Shown here piece by piece: positions 18,084 to 26,011 of a stretch of 64,000 nt of DNA. The notes under the pieces were generated by a model. The model made no database searches and had not been told where the DNA came from. It saw only the letters and a program-made list of their open reading frames with translations. Source of the DNA: an uncultured Veillonellaceae bacterium (GTDB taxonomy: Bacteria; Bacillota; Negativicutes; Veillonellales; Dialisteraceae); NCBI GenBank assembly GCA_949286115.1, contig CASEBK010000019.1:1-64000 (forward strand). The letters run 5' to 3'. The stretch's first letter is position 1, and each line of letters begins with the position of its first letter. The translations under genes were made by a program, and so were the position numbers.

Positions 18084-18642
18084 CAGTATCTCCTTCATCC
18101 TCTTCGAGGACATTCATGATAAATTTGGCACGGAAGATCTCTCTGTCCTTCGTGGTGATCTGTACGTAGATGTACTGCTTCCGGCCGTGCATGTGCGCGA
18201 CCTTCGCCTTCACCACCAGCTGCACGCCGCTGCCGCAGGGCTCCTTGTACTTGATATTGCCTACCTGCGTCGGCGCGAAAGGCTCGTCCGCCACGGTCTG
18301 CGCGAGCTCCGCCGCCATGCCGTAGAGCTTCGACGCCGGGACGATGCCTGCGGCGTCCGTCATCTCTTCCGTCGTGCGGACGAGAGCGAGCCCTTCTCTG
18401 CCTTTGTCCAGAGAAATGATCTCCAGGTCATGGAGCGATTCGCCCGCCGCGCTCTGCACGGCCCGCTCCAGACGATTTCTCATCTGCGGAATGCCGAGCA
18501 TCTTCCGGTCGAGCCGCACCGTCGCCACAGACACGCCAAAGGCCTCGGCCAGATCGCGGTCGGTCTTGCCGGGATCGTGATGCAGCATCGCTGCCATGCG
18601 TTCTCGTCTCGTGTCCTTGTCCAGACGGCGTTTCGTCTCCAT
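18064..18642 (-). CDS. fapR: Fatty acid/phospholipid synthesis repressor FapR
   Basis: A 192-residue repressor with an N-terminal DeoR-like helix-turn-helix (TDRDLAEAFGVSVATVRLDRKMLGI, residues 27-51) and a C-terminal hotdog domain that binds malonyl-CoA in known FapR proteins, releasing DNA when substrate is plentiful. It heads the fab operon, as in Bacillus. The ribosome site CAGGTGAT overlaps an imperfect palindrome that could be its own operator. Length and domain order fit the family. Confidence 0.93.
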   Translation of the reverse strand: METKRRLDKDTRRERMAAMLHHDPGKTDRDLAEAFGVSVATVRLDRKMLGIPQMRNRLERAVQSAAGESLHDLEIISLDKGREGLALVRTTEEMTDAAGIVPASKLYGMAAELAQTVADEPFAPTQVGNIKYKEPCGSGVQLVVKAKVAHMHGRKQYIYVQITTKDREIFRAKFIMNVLEEDEGDTDGKNSG

Positions 18643-18644
18643 AA

Positions 18645-18692
18645 ATTATCACCTGCTGCTAATACTATATCACAATCTTTTCCCCCTGCCTA
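18645..18692 (-). promoter_or_regulatory. Candidate fapR promoter and operator
   Basis: TATAGT at 18669-18664 is a plausible -10, with a weak TAGGCA 17 bases upstream. From 18663 down to 18645 lies an imperfect 19-base palindrome (ATTAG at one end, TAAT at the other, CA/TG inside) resembling FapR boxes; part of it is also the fapR ribosome site. A repressor here would block the whole fab operon. Operator identity is inferred. Confidence 0.4.
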
Positions 18693-18911
18693 CCGTCCGC
18701 CTTCCCTGCATGACAGAAGCGCCTTCTGCCTCTTTTATTTCATTTACTATATATATGACCGCTCCGTTTCCGCTTTTTTCTCCGCACTGCCATATAGCGG
18801 TCTCAAAGGACCGCCCCGTGCCATTCTTTTTCCCTATGGAAGACCGCTGCGAAATGACCGCGAAAAACGGTCCCGATCCGCCGCCCCGCAGTGCGGCCGC
18901 TCCGAAAAGTA

Positions 18912-18940
18912 TTGATATCTGGCCCGATTTAGAGTAGACT
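18912..18940 (+). promoter_or_regulatory. Promoter of the FabK-like gene
   Basis: TTGATA (18912-18917) and TAGACT (18935-18940) are 17 bases apart; the leader is about 95 bases. Confidence 0.5.
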
Positions 18941-19040
18941 ATGAAATGAAGTTTTTCTACAAAAAAATCATCGCATCAAGACATCCACTCATCACGAGAG
19001 AAAATACACGGCAGGGACCCCTGTCATAAAGGAGACTTGT

Positions 19041-20105
19041 ATGAACCTTCCAGAACTCAAAATCGGCGATCTCACCGCACGCTTTCCCATCGTCCAGGGC
19101 GGGATGGGCATCGGCATCAGCCTCTCCGGACTGGCGGGCGCCGTAGCGAAAGAAGGCGGCGTCGGCATCATCTCCGCCGCACAGCCCGGCTTCAATGAGC
19201 CGGACTTCTTCAATAACAGTTTCGGCGCGAACTGCCGCGTCCTCGGGCAGGAGCTCAAAAAGGCGCGGGCCATTGCTCCCAACGGCATCATCGGCGTCAA
19301 TATCATGTCCCGCGGCTACTATTACGATGACTATGTGAAATGCGCGGTCGAAGGCGGCGCGGACCTCATCGTCTCCGGCGCAGGCCTTCCGATGGACCTC
19401 CCGGCGCTCGTGGAGGGCACGAACGTGAAGATCGCCCCCATCGTCTCTTCGGCAAAAGCGGCGCGGGTGCTCCTCAACGTGTGGGCGCGCCATCACAAGC
19501 GCACCGCCGACATGGTGGTCATCGAAGGACCGAAAGCAGGGGGCCATCTCGGCTACACCCGCGAGCAGGTCGCCGCTCATGAAAACGACGGCTATGAAAA
19601 AGAGATCACGGAGATCCTCGCCGTAGTCCACACCTTTGAAGAAAAATTCCAGCGGAAGATCCCCGTCGTCTTCGGCGGCGGCGTCTTCGACCGGAAAGAC
19701 ATCGAACACTACCTCTCTCTCGGCCTTTCGGGCGTGCAGATGGCCACCCGCTTCGTGGCGACCTACGAATGCGACGCCGCGCCGGCTTTCAAAGAGATGT
19801 ATGTGAATGCGAAGAAAGAGGACATCACCCTCGTGAACAGCCCCGTGCACATGGTGGGCCGCGCCCTCAGAAATCCCTTCGTGAAACACATCGAAGTGGA
19901 GCGCGTCGCTCCGGAGACCTGCTTCCACTGCCTCAAGACGTGCGATCCCCGCACGACGCAGTACTGCATCTCCATGGCCCTCATCCGTGCCGCCCGCGGC
20001 GATGTGGATCACGCCCTCATCTTCTGCGGGGCGAACGCATGGCGCGTCGAAAAGATCGTCTCCGTGCACGACCTCATGATGGAGCTCACCGGCGGCGAAG
20101 AATGA
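19041..20105 (+). CDS. FabK / nitronate monooxygenase family flavoprotein
   Basis: A 354-residue FMN TIM-barrel protein. The N-terminal FPIVQGGMGIGIS and GGVGIISAA motifs, the substrate-loop GPKAGGHLGYT near 165 and the phosphate-binding VVFGGGVFDRKDI near 215 define the nitronate monooxygenase/2-nitropropane dioxygenase superfamily, which includes the enoyl-ACP reductase FabK. It diverges from the fab operon, which lacks any enoyl reductase in this window, so a FabK role is attractive. Against that, it is longer than typical FabK (about 310-320) and has a C-terminal cysteine-rich segment (CFHCLKTCDP, then C) seen in other subfamilies. AAAGGAGA precedes ATG 19041. It is monocistronic. Confidence 0.75.
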   Translation: MNLPELKIGDLTARFPIVQGGMGIGISLSGLAGAVAKEGGVGIISAAQPGFNEPDFFNNSFGANCRVLGQELKKARAIAPNGIIGVNIMSRGYYYDDYVKCAVEGGADLIVSGAGLPMDLPALVEGTNVKIAPIVSSAKAARVLLNVWARHHKRTADMVVIEGPKAGGHLGYTREQVAAHENDGYEKEITEILAVVHTFEEKFQRKIPVVFGGGVFDRKDIEHYLSLGLSGVQMATRFVATYECDAAPAFKEMYVNAKKEDITLVNSPVHMVGRALRNPFVKHIEVERVAPETCFHCLKTCDPRTTQYCISMALIRAARGDVDHALIFCGANAWRVEKIVSVHDLMMELTGGEE

Positions 20106-20112
20106 CATACGA

Positions 20113-20143
20113 AAACAGGCTCAGCAGGGCCTGTTTTTTTGTG
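20113..20143 (+). terminator. Terminator of the FabK-like gene
   Basis: AACAGGC and GCCTGTT enclose an 8-base loop, followed by TTTTTT. Confidence 0.8.
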
Positions 20144-20234
20144 CCTGTGCGCCTTTTCTGAGAAATATGCATCCCGTTTCTTTCCTCCGGCGCCTCCATT
20201 TCCTCTATCAGCCATCTCTTCAATGCGCACACAA

Positions 20235-20262
20235 AAAAGACAGCCCGCAAGAGCTGTCTTTT
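20235..20262 (-). terminator. Terminator of pyrF-pyrE
   Basis: AAGACAGC and GCTGTCTT form an 8-bp hairpin followed on the minus strand by TTTT; also usable from the plus side. Confidence 0.75.
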
Positions 20263-20273
20263 CGTTTGTCTTT

Positions 20274-20861
20274 TTATTTCTTCAGGTGATGGCTGCCCCG
20301 TTCCGTGATGGGGATGCCCGCTTTGCAGAGAGGGCATTCTTCCGGCTTGTAGGTCGGCACGGAGAGGTGGAGCAGCGGATAGACTTTTTCCTTCGGCACG
20401 CCGAAGTCCGCAGTGCCGCCGGAGCGGTCCACGAAGAGGCCCACGCCCACGATGTCGCCCTGCTGAGCGTTCACTGCATTGACCACTTCTTTGATGGAGC
20501 TGCCCGTGGTGACCACGTCTTCCACGATGAGCACCTTTTCGCCCGGTTCCAGATGGAAGCCCCGGCGGAAGGTCATGACGCCGTTCTCCCGCTCGGTGAA
20601 GATGGAGCGCACGCCCAGGAGGCGGGCCGTCACCTGCGAGAGGATGATGCCCCCCGTGGCCGGACCGACGACGGTCTCGATGCCCATATCTTTGAAGTGT
20701 TCTGCAAATTCCGCGCAGAGCTTTTCCGTGTATTCCGGATGCTGGAGCACATTGAACTTCTCTACATAGAGCCCGCTGTGCAGGCCGGAGGTGAGCAGGA
20801 AATGGCCTTCGAGAATGGCTTTCGTTTCTTTCAGTAAGGATTCGACTTCTTTTTCATTCAT
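20274..20861 (-). CDS. pyrE: Orotate phosphoribosyltransferase
   Basis: A 195-residue type I phosphoribosyltransferase that joins orotate to PRPP to give OMP in pyrimidine synthesis. The PRPP-binding motif VLIVEDVVTTGSS lies near residue 110-122 and the N-terminal GHFLLTSGLHSGLYVEKF binds orotate. A C-terminal CPLCKAG cysteine pair is present, as in the longer clade of this family. It overlaps the end of pyrF by eight bases, so the two successive steps are coupled. Confidence 0.96.
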   Translation of the reverse strand: MNEKEVESLLKETKAILEGHFLLTSGLHSGLYVEKFNVLQHPEYTEKLCAEFAEHFKDMGIETVVGPATGGIILSQVTARLLGVRSIFTERENGVMTFRRGFHLEPGEKVLIVEDVVTTGSSIKEVVNAVNAQQGDIVGVGLFVDRSGGTADFGVPKEKVYPLLHLSVPTYKPEECPLCKAGIPITERGSHHLKK

Positions 20862-21597
20862 GAGCAGGTTCCCTCATTTCTTCCAAAATCAGACGGACCG
20901 CCGCTTTCGGATCTACCGCGCGGGTGATCGGGCGTCCGATGACGAGCTGAGACGATCCGTCGGCGAGCGCTTCCGACGGCGTGGCGATACGCCGCTGGTC
21001 GTCGGTCTGGGCGAAGGCCGGACGGATGCCCGGCGTAACGATCATGAAATCTTCGCCGCAGAGCTCCCGGATGGCCGCCGCTTCCCGCGGGGAGGCGATA
21101 ACGCCGTCCACGCCGGAGTCCTTCGCAAGCTTCGCCAGGCGCAGCACGTGCTCCTGGATGGGCAGGTGCCCGCCGATCTCTTCCCAGCCTTTGTCGTCGA
21201 AGCTGGTGAGGACCGTCACAGCGAGGATCTTCGGGCGCTCCACGCCGAGCTCTTCGGCGGTGATCCATGCGGAGCGCGCCGCCGCTTCCATCATGGCCCG
21301 GCCGCCCTGGGCGTGTACCGTGAGGAGATTCACGCCGAGGCGCGTCACGGAGGCCACGCTGTGCCCCACTGTATTCGGGATGTCGTGCAGCTTCAGGTCG
21401 AGGAAAATCTTCTTCCCGTTCTCCCGCAGGTAGCGCACAGTCTTCCGGCCTGCGCCATAGTAGAGCTCCATGCCGACTTTGTAAAAGGAAATGCTGTCGC
21501 CCAGCTGCTCCACGAGCGCTGTCATTTTGTCGAACGTGTCCACGTCCAGCGCGACGATGAGCCGGTCGTCTGCGATGATCGGTCTTTTTTCCTCCAT
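20854..21597 (-). CDS. pyrF: Orotidine-5'-phosphate decarboxylase
   Basis: A 247-residue TIM-barrel enzyme making UMP from OMP. The catalytic Asp-Lys-Asp set is in IFLDLKLHDIPNTV, and the phosphate site near the end is VIGRPITRAVDP. ATG 21597 follows AAGGAGG at six bases, in preference to an upstream in-frame ATG without a site. Together with pyrE it forms the two-gene end of the pyrimidine pathway; the earlier pyr genes are elsewhere. Confidence 0.96.
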   Translation of the reverse strand: MEEKRPIIADDRLIVALDVDTFDKMTALVEQLGDSISFYKVGMELYYGAGRKTVRYLRENGKKIFLDLKLHDIPNTVGHSVASVTRLGVNLLTVHAQGGRAMMEAAARSAWITAEELGVERPKILAVTVLTSFDDKGWEEIGGHLPIQEHVLRLAKLAKDSGVDGVIASPREAAAIRELCGEDFMIVTPGIRPAFAQTDDQRRIATPSEALADGSSQLVIGRPITRAVDPKAAVRLILEEMREPAHE

Positions 21598-21699
21598 ATC
21601 CGCCCTCCTTCTCACAGCAAAAAGGCAAAGAATCTGGACTTCTTCAAACTCTCTGCGCTCTCTGGTCATCTAAAAATTCATAGGTGTATGAGCTAATTT

Positions 21700-21728
21700 A
21701 TTATAGCGTAAAACGAACGGCCGGGCAA
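21700..21728 (-). promoter_or_regulatory. Promoter of pyrF-pyrE
   Basis: TTGCCC (21728-21723) and TATAAT (21705-21700) on the minus strand are 17 bases apart, giving a leader of about 95 bases with no clear attenuator hairpin. Confidence 0.55.
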
Positions 21729-21769
21729 TGAAATCTTTCCCTCCTGCGAGCGCAGAGAAAGTCCTCCGC

Positions 21770-21799
21770 AGCAAAAAAGCGGCGCCCCGCAGGGCACCG
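21770..21799 (-). terminator. Terminator of the envelope operon
   Basis: On the minus strand GGTGCCC and GGGCGCC (one T-G pair) enclose a tetraloop, followed by GCTTTTTTGC. Confidence 0.7.
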
Positions 21800-21808
21800 T
21801 TTCTCTGT

Positions 21809-22741
21809 TTATTTCTTTGCCGCCGCGCCGCTCTGAGCCGCCGCTTCCTGGATCATGTGGACGGTGACGGTGTCGAAATCAATGGGAGCCGCCGGCGCGC
21901 CCACCTTTTCAAAGCCCACGCCGAGCTTGCCCGTGTAGTATTCCACCGCTTCGCCGCGGCTGTTCACGCGGGCCGCGTAGATGGTCTTGTCCTGCGCCAC
22001 GTCCACCAGGCGGAACCGCCCCGGCGGGGAGATGATGCGCCAGCTGCTGGTGTCGCCGTTGAAGGTGTACATCACGCCGTCTTCCGTATCATCGTAGAAG
22101 AGGCGGTCCTCGTCGTAGAAGACGGCGATCTTCCCGATGTTGGCGGTCTGCACATAGATACGCCGCGTGTCGTAGTTCGCATCCGTCCGGTAGATGCGGT
22201 AGAGCCCGCCGCGGACGCGCATCTTCATGTACACTGCGTTCGTCGCGGTGGAGTACGCCACGTCCACGATCCGGCTGTCCCGCGGAAGGTCTTCGATGGG
22301 CGCGTCCGACTCGTGCACTGTCGCCTCCGGGTTGTACCGGGCGAGCGTCACGTCCCACTGGCCGCCTTTCCAGTGAATGGGATAGAGCGCCATGAGCGCC
22401 AGATTCCGGTCGGGCATCCATTCGAAGAAGGATACCCCCTGCCCTTTGAGATCCACCCGCTGGGGATCATCCACATCGTCGGCGCGGTAGATGGTGACCG
22501 CGTCTTCCGCCACGTCTGCCATGTACGCGTTGTCATAGGAATAGTGCGCCTTCCCGCGGAGCCGCACGTCTTTGTAGGCGTCCCGGTCAGCGCCCGATGC
22601 CGCGGCGGGCTTCTCCACATCCGACACGTTGTACTCCGCCGTGGTAGAGAAGAGCACCTGGTCGAGGTAGAGATAGGCCCCCGCCTGCACGGCGAGTCCC
22701 GCTCCGAAAAAGAGTAAGACCTGCTTTAACTGTTTCTTCAT
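21809..22741 (-). CDS. Exported or membrane-anchored protein of unknown function
   Basis: A 310-residue protein with a short basic start, one hydrophobic segment (residues about 8-30) and no lipobox, so it is either secreted or held by an N-terminal anchor. The rest is rich in beta-strand-like stretches with repeated aromatic/aspartate turns (for example YNPEA, YRTDANYDT, YDEDRLFYDD), suggestive of a beta-propeller or similar repeat fold, but no family was recognised. A Gln/Ala-rich tail ends in AAAKK. It is the third gene of an operon with a polysaccharide deacetylase and a phosphodiester glycosidase, nine bases after the latter, which points to a role in cell-surface glycan handling. That role is an inference from neighbours. 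Confidence 0.8.
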   Translation of the reverse strand: MKKQLKQVLLFFGAGLAVQAGAYLYLDQVLFSTTAEYNVSDVEKPAAASGADRDAYKDVRLRGKAHYSYDNAYMADVAEDAVTIYRADDVDDPQRVDLKGQGVSFFEWMPDRNLALMALYPIHWKGGQWDVTLARYNPEATVHESDAPIEDLPRDSRIVDVAYSTATNAVYMKMRVRGGLYRIYRTDANYDTRRIYVQTANIGKIAVFYDEDRLFYDDTEDGVMYTFNGDTSSWRIISPPGRFRLVDVAQDKTIYAARVNSRGEAVEYYTGKLGVGFEKVGAPAAPIDFDTVTVHMIQEAAAQSGAAAKK

Positions 22742-22750
22742 GTGCGCCCC

Positions 22751-23698
22751 TTACTTCACCACAAACGCCGTGGGGATCATGCGCTCGCCCAGAAGGTCTG
22801 CCGGTTTGTTGACCACCTTGCCGTTGTAATAGAGAGTCGTGCTGGAGCCCCCGTCCAGATTGGCTGCGGTGTAGGCCCCCTGCTCATAGAGGATGTTCTG
22901 CATATCCGCCAGCGTGGCGCCGATGCTGTACCCCGGCTGTCGGCCGTCGATGACAAGGAAGAGGATGGTGCCGTCCCGCTTCTGTCCGATGGCCGAGCGC
23001 GGGCTGATGCCCCAGCCGCCGTCGCCGCTCTTGATCATCTTCTCGCCGTTCACGATGATCGGCGGGCCGAAGGTGAGCCCCTCCACCGCGCCGAGCTCGC
23101 GGAGCTCCCGCTTATTGTACTGCCCGGCGATGAGACTGCCGTTCTTCGTCATGCCGATGAAGTCCACCCGCTCCTCGTCGCCCACCTGCTCGCCCAGGAG
23201 GTACTTCCCTTCGTGGAGGATGAAACCGTAGGGGAGACGTCCCGTGCCCGTGCCGTTCGGGTCGTAGAAGCCGCCCCCGTTGATGGCCGCCACCGCGTCC
23301 ACCCGGCGGGCGATGTTGCTCGTGGTGTCTCCCTTCTCATTGATGTCCTCCGCCGTCGCCACCTGGATGCGCTTCGGATTCGGGATCTCCAGAAGGTATC
23401 CCACGAAGCGGTTCGACTCGATCTTCTGCATGCGGATGGTAGAATCTGTACGAGCGGTGAATTTCAGCAGTTTCTGCTCCGGCACGTGGGACACACCGCC
23501 CAGGATCTGGTCCAGCTGCTCCTGATCGAAGAGCCACGTGATGTACTGAGGGTGGCGGGAGCGCATGATGGCCCCCACCACGGCGCGCCGCAGATTGCCG
23601 AAGGGTCCGAAGAGCACGATAAAAGGCGATGTCACGATGAAGAAGATCAGCGTGACCACCGCAAACTTAAAGAGCGTATGCTGCCAAAGCCGTTTCAT
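22751..23698 (-). CDS. Phosphodiester glycosidase (NAGPA-domain) family protein
   Basis: A 315-residue protein with an N-terminal membrane anchor (residues 10-35) and an extracytoplasmic domain of the NAGPA type, known from the enzyme that uncovers mannose 6-phosphate by removing GlcNAc. The recognisable parts are VAAINGGGFYDPNG near 134, the ISPRSAIGQKRDGTILFLVIDGR block near 230 and NLDGGSSTTLYYNGKVVN near 283. Bacterial relatives act on phosphodiester-linked sugars in the wall or on teichoic or capsular material. It lies 29 bases after the deacetylase gene and 9 before the unknown exported gene. Confidence 0.88.
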   Translation of the reverse strand: MKRLWQHTLFKFAVVTLIFFIVTSPFIVLFGPFGNLRRAVVGAIMRSRHPQYITWLFDQEQLDQILGGVSHVPEQKLLKFTARTDSTIRMQKIESNRFVGYLLEIPNPKRIQVATAEDINEKGDTTSNIARRVDAVAAINGGGFYDPNGTGTGRLPYGFILHEGKYLLGEQVGDEERVDFIGMTKNGSLIAGQYNKRELRELGAVEGLTFGPPIIVNGEKMIKSGDGGWGISPRSAIGQKRDGTILFLVIDGRQPGYSIGATLADMQNILYEQGAYTAANLDGGSSTTLYYNGKVVNKPADLLGERMIPTAFVVK

Positions 23699-23727
23699 TC
23701 TGTCTCCTGTAGGAATCGGACCATCCC

Positions 23728-24600
23728 TCAGATGATCGTATAGTCGTCACGGGTGAGGCGCTCTTTGAAATGCGCCTCGTCCACCTGATTGCCGATCCAC
23801 ACGCGGTGCAGCTCGTAGGGATAGCTCCCCGCATGAACGCGGCCCGAATCGGTGGTGACGGCGATGCGGATGCCCGCCTGCCGGGCGATCTCGTCCACCG
23901 TCTCATCGTAGTCGCCGTAGGGATAGGCGATCCACGGGTTCGTGATGCCCAGATGTTCTTTGAGCGCCTGCTGCGCCCCTTCGATCTCTGCCCGCACTTC
24001 GTCGGGGGGAAGATTGTGCAGCCGCGGATGGGTCACGGTGTGGCTCGCGATGGTCACCGCCTGGCTCCCCGCCATTTCATCCAGCTGCTCCCAGGTCATG
24101 CGGTTCGGCTGTCCCACACTTCCCGTGATGACGAAGACCGTCCAGGGAAATCCAAACTCTTTCATCATCGGATAGACGATGGTGTAATTGTCTTCATAGC
24201 CATCGTCAAAGGTGATGCACACCGGCTTCTCCGGCAGGGGCGCGCCCTTCGTCACGTAGTCTGCCAGCTCCTGCATCGTGATGGGGTGATAGCCGTTGTC
24301 CCGGAGGTACGTCATCTGCCGGCGCAGGTGTTCCGCGCTCATGATGGCGTCGTTTCCCTTTTCGCTGCCGATCATGTGGTACATCAGCACCGACACCCCT
24401 TCGGGCACGGAGTACTTCACGTCCGGAGCGCGGCGGACCGCTGCCTGTCCCCGGGGCACCGACGGGTCCTTCGCCGGCGCGGGCGCTTCCGCCTGTGCCA
24501 CGGCCGCCTTCGGCGCGGGCTCCTCTTCCCCGCACCCTGCAAGGCCGAGGCATCCCGCCGCAAGGAGCGCCGCTCCCAATATCCAGCATCGTTTCTTCAT
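23728..24600 (-). CDS. Polysaccharide deacetylase lipoprotein
   Basis: A 290-residue lipoprotein: signal peptide with lipobox LAGC near residue 23, an Ala/Pro-rich linker to about 50, then a carbohydrate esterase family 4 domain. Motif 1 FDDGYEDN (metal and base Asp), motif 2 SHTVTHPRLH (metal His), and the later YPYGDYDETV motif are visible, so the active site looks complete. Family members remove N-acetyl groups from GlcNAc-containing glycans. ATG 24600 follows AGGAG at seven bases. It is the first gene of a three-gene operon on surface glycan metabolism. Confidence 0.9.
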   Translation of the reverse strand: MKKRCWILGAALLAAGCLGLAGCGEEEPAPKAAVAQAEAPAPAKDPSVPRGQAAVRRAPDVKYSVPEGVSVLMYHMIGSEKGNDAIMSAEHLRRQMTYLRDNGYHPITMQELADYVTKGAPLPEKPVCITFDDGYEDNYTIVYPMMKEFGFPWTVFVITGSVGQPNRMTWEQLDEMAGSQAVTIASHTVTHPRLHNLPPDEVRAEIEGAQQALKEHLGITNPWIAYPYGDYDETVDEIARQAGIRIAVTTDSGRVHAGSYPYELHRVWIGNQVDEAHFKERLTRDDYTII

Positions 24601-24912
24601 GGTCATTCTCCTGTGCGCGCGTGCGCGTTCATATGTTTTTTTATTGTACTACACACCGCCGCTCCCCTGCAATTCTCCGCTCTTTCCCGTCCCGCCCGGC
24701 GCATCAGCCTCCGCAGGCAGGAGCGGTCCCTCTCCGATGGGCACAGAGAAAATAGCCGCGCCGTTTCTTTTTCCGCAGAAAAAATAAAAATGCGCGCCCG
24801 CCGCGCGCAAAAAAAGCGGCCCGCCCGGAGACCGCTTTGACAGCCATTCCATAGAATGCTATATTAGTGATACGCTGTTTTGCATTTTCTTTTTACTATA
24901 TAAGAGGCGCTT
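24601..24912. other. Divergent region with tandem minus-strand hairpins
   Basis: Between the deacetylase gene and the amidase gene lie two hairpins read on the minus strand: AAGCGG/CCGCTT ending in TTTTTTT (24811-24838) and a GCGCGC/GCGCGC pair followed by ATTTTTATTTTTT (24782-24810). Both look like terminators but no minus-strand gene ends here. They may end a short leader or small RNA, or shield the deacetylase operon from upstream transcripts. The amidase promoter abuts them. Confidence 0.55.
24837..24865 (+). promoter_or_regulatory. Promoter of the amidase gene
   Basis: TTGACA (24837-24842) and TATATT (24860-24865) are exactly 17 bases apart, 47 bases before the amidase ATG. Confidence 0.7.
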
Positions 24913-26001
24913 ATGAAAAAATTCTTTCTCATCTTCGCGGCCCTGCTGGCGCTCCTCGCCGCACCGCTTTCTGTCTCCGCGGCGGAAGTGACGGCCCTCC
25001 GCACCGCCGCACGCACCGACGGGGACCCGCCCTTCGTGCGCATCGTCCTCGACCTCTCCGCCAGCGTGAAGGCCGTGGCCTCTCTGGACAAATCGGGCGA
25101 CACCCTCTCCGTCACCCTGAAAGACGCCGTCCCCGCATCCTCCGCCGCGAAAGACTACGCGGTGAACGCGCAGAACGTGCGCTCCGTCTCCCTCGAAAAG
25201 GACGGAAGCGACGCCCTCCTCACGGTGAACATGAAGAACGAGACCGCCATGAGCGACATCAAAGTCTTCGCCCTCAAGGCGAACGGCAGCCTCCCCCAGC
25301 GGCTCGTGGTAGATGTGCCCTCCGTTTCCAAGAGCGCTTCCTCGAAGAGCTCCTCCGGCGTGAAGGGCTCTGCAGCGAAGAGCTCTTCCTCGGCCTCTTC
25401 CGCCGACAAGAAGATCCTGAAGGGCAAAGTCATCTGCATCGACGCCGGGCACGGCGGCTCCGACGTGGGCGCCATCGGCACGCTAAGCGGCCGGTCCGTC
25501 TACGAGAAGGACATCACTCTCTCCATCGCCAAGCCCCTCCGAGACATGCTCCAGAGCGCCGGCGCGAAAGTCGTCATGACCCGCAGCACCGATAAAGACG
25601 TGGCCCGGGCCTACGCCGGCGACGCCGAAGAGCTCCAGGCGCGGTGCGACGTGGCGAACAAGGCAAAGGCGGACATCTTCCTCTCCATCCACATCGACTC
25701 CTTCTCCAACGCGAGCGTCGACGGCACCACCGCCTACTACTACCCGAAGACCGGCCGCGATCTCCTCCTCGCGCGGGCCCTCCACCAGTCCATGATGACG
25801 AACATGGCCATCCCCGACCGGGGCGTCCGCTCGAACGACCTCTACGTGAACGTCCACACCAACATGCCCGCCACCCTCATGGAGATGGGCTTCATCAGCA
25901 ACACCCACCGCCTGTCCATGCTCACCTCCTCGTGGGGACCCAAGCGCATCGCCGAGAGCATGTACCAGGGCATCATCGATTATTTCAAGCAGATCAGCTA
26001 A
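24913..26001 (+). CDS. N-acetylmuramoyl-L-alanine amidase with AMIN domain
   Basis: A 362-residue exported wall hydrolase. Residues 1-24 are a signal peptide ending VSAAE, about 25-135 an AMIN domain that targets wall or septal sites, 138-165 a Ser/Lys-rich linker, and the rest an amidase_3 domain that cuts between muramic acid and L-alanine using zinc. Zinc and catalytic residues are visible in IDAGHGG (His), EKDITLS (Glu), FLSIHIDS (His) and LMEMGFISN (Glu). It is followed by a GerMN lipoprotein gene ten bases downstream, with which it shares a terminator; a role in cell separation or spore-like wall remodelling is typical. Confidence 0.93.
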   Translation: MKKFFLIFAALLALLAAPLSVSAAEVTALRTAARTDGDPPFVRIVLDLSASVKAVASLDKSGDTLSVTLKDAVPASSAAKDYAVNAQNVRSVSLEKDGSDALLTVNMKNETAMSDIKVFALKANGSLPQRLVVDVPSVSKSASSKSSSGVKGSAAKSSSSASSADKKILKGKVICIDAGHGGSDVGAIGTLSGRSVYEKDITLSIAKPLRDMLQSAGAKVVMTRSTDKDVARAYAGDAEELQARCDVANKAKADIFLSIHIDSFSNASVDGTTAYYYPKTGRDLLLARALHQSMMTNMAIPDRGVRSNDLYVNVHTNMPATLMEMGFISNTHRLSMLTSSWGPKRIAESMYQGIIDYFKQIS

Positions 26002-26011
26002 GGAGTCTCCC

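Larger units (their letters stand above)
18643..19040. other. Divergent intergenic region (about 400 bases)
   Basis: Carries the fapR promoter at the left and the flavoprotein promoter at the right. The 220 bases between them contain no recognisable gene or strong structure. Confidence 0.6.
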
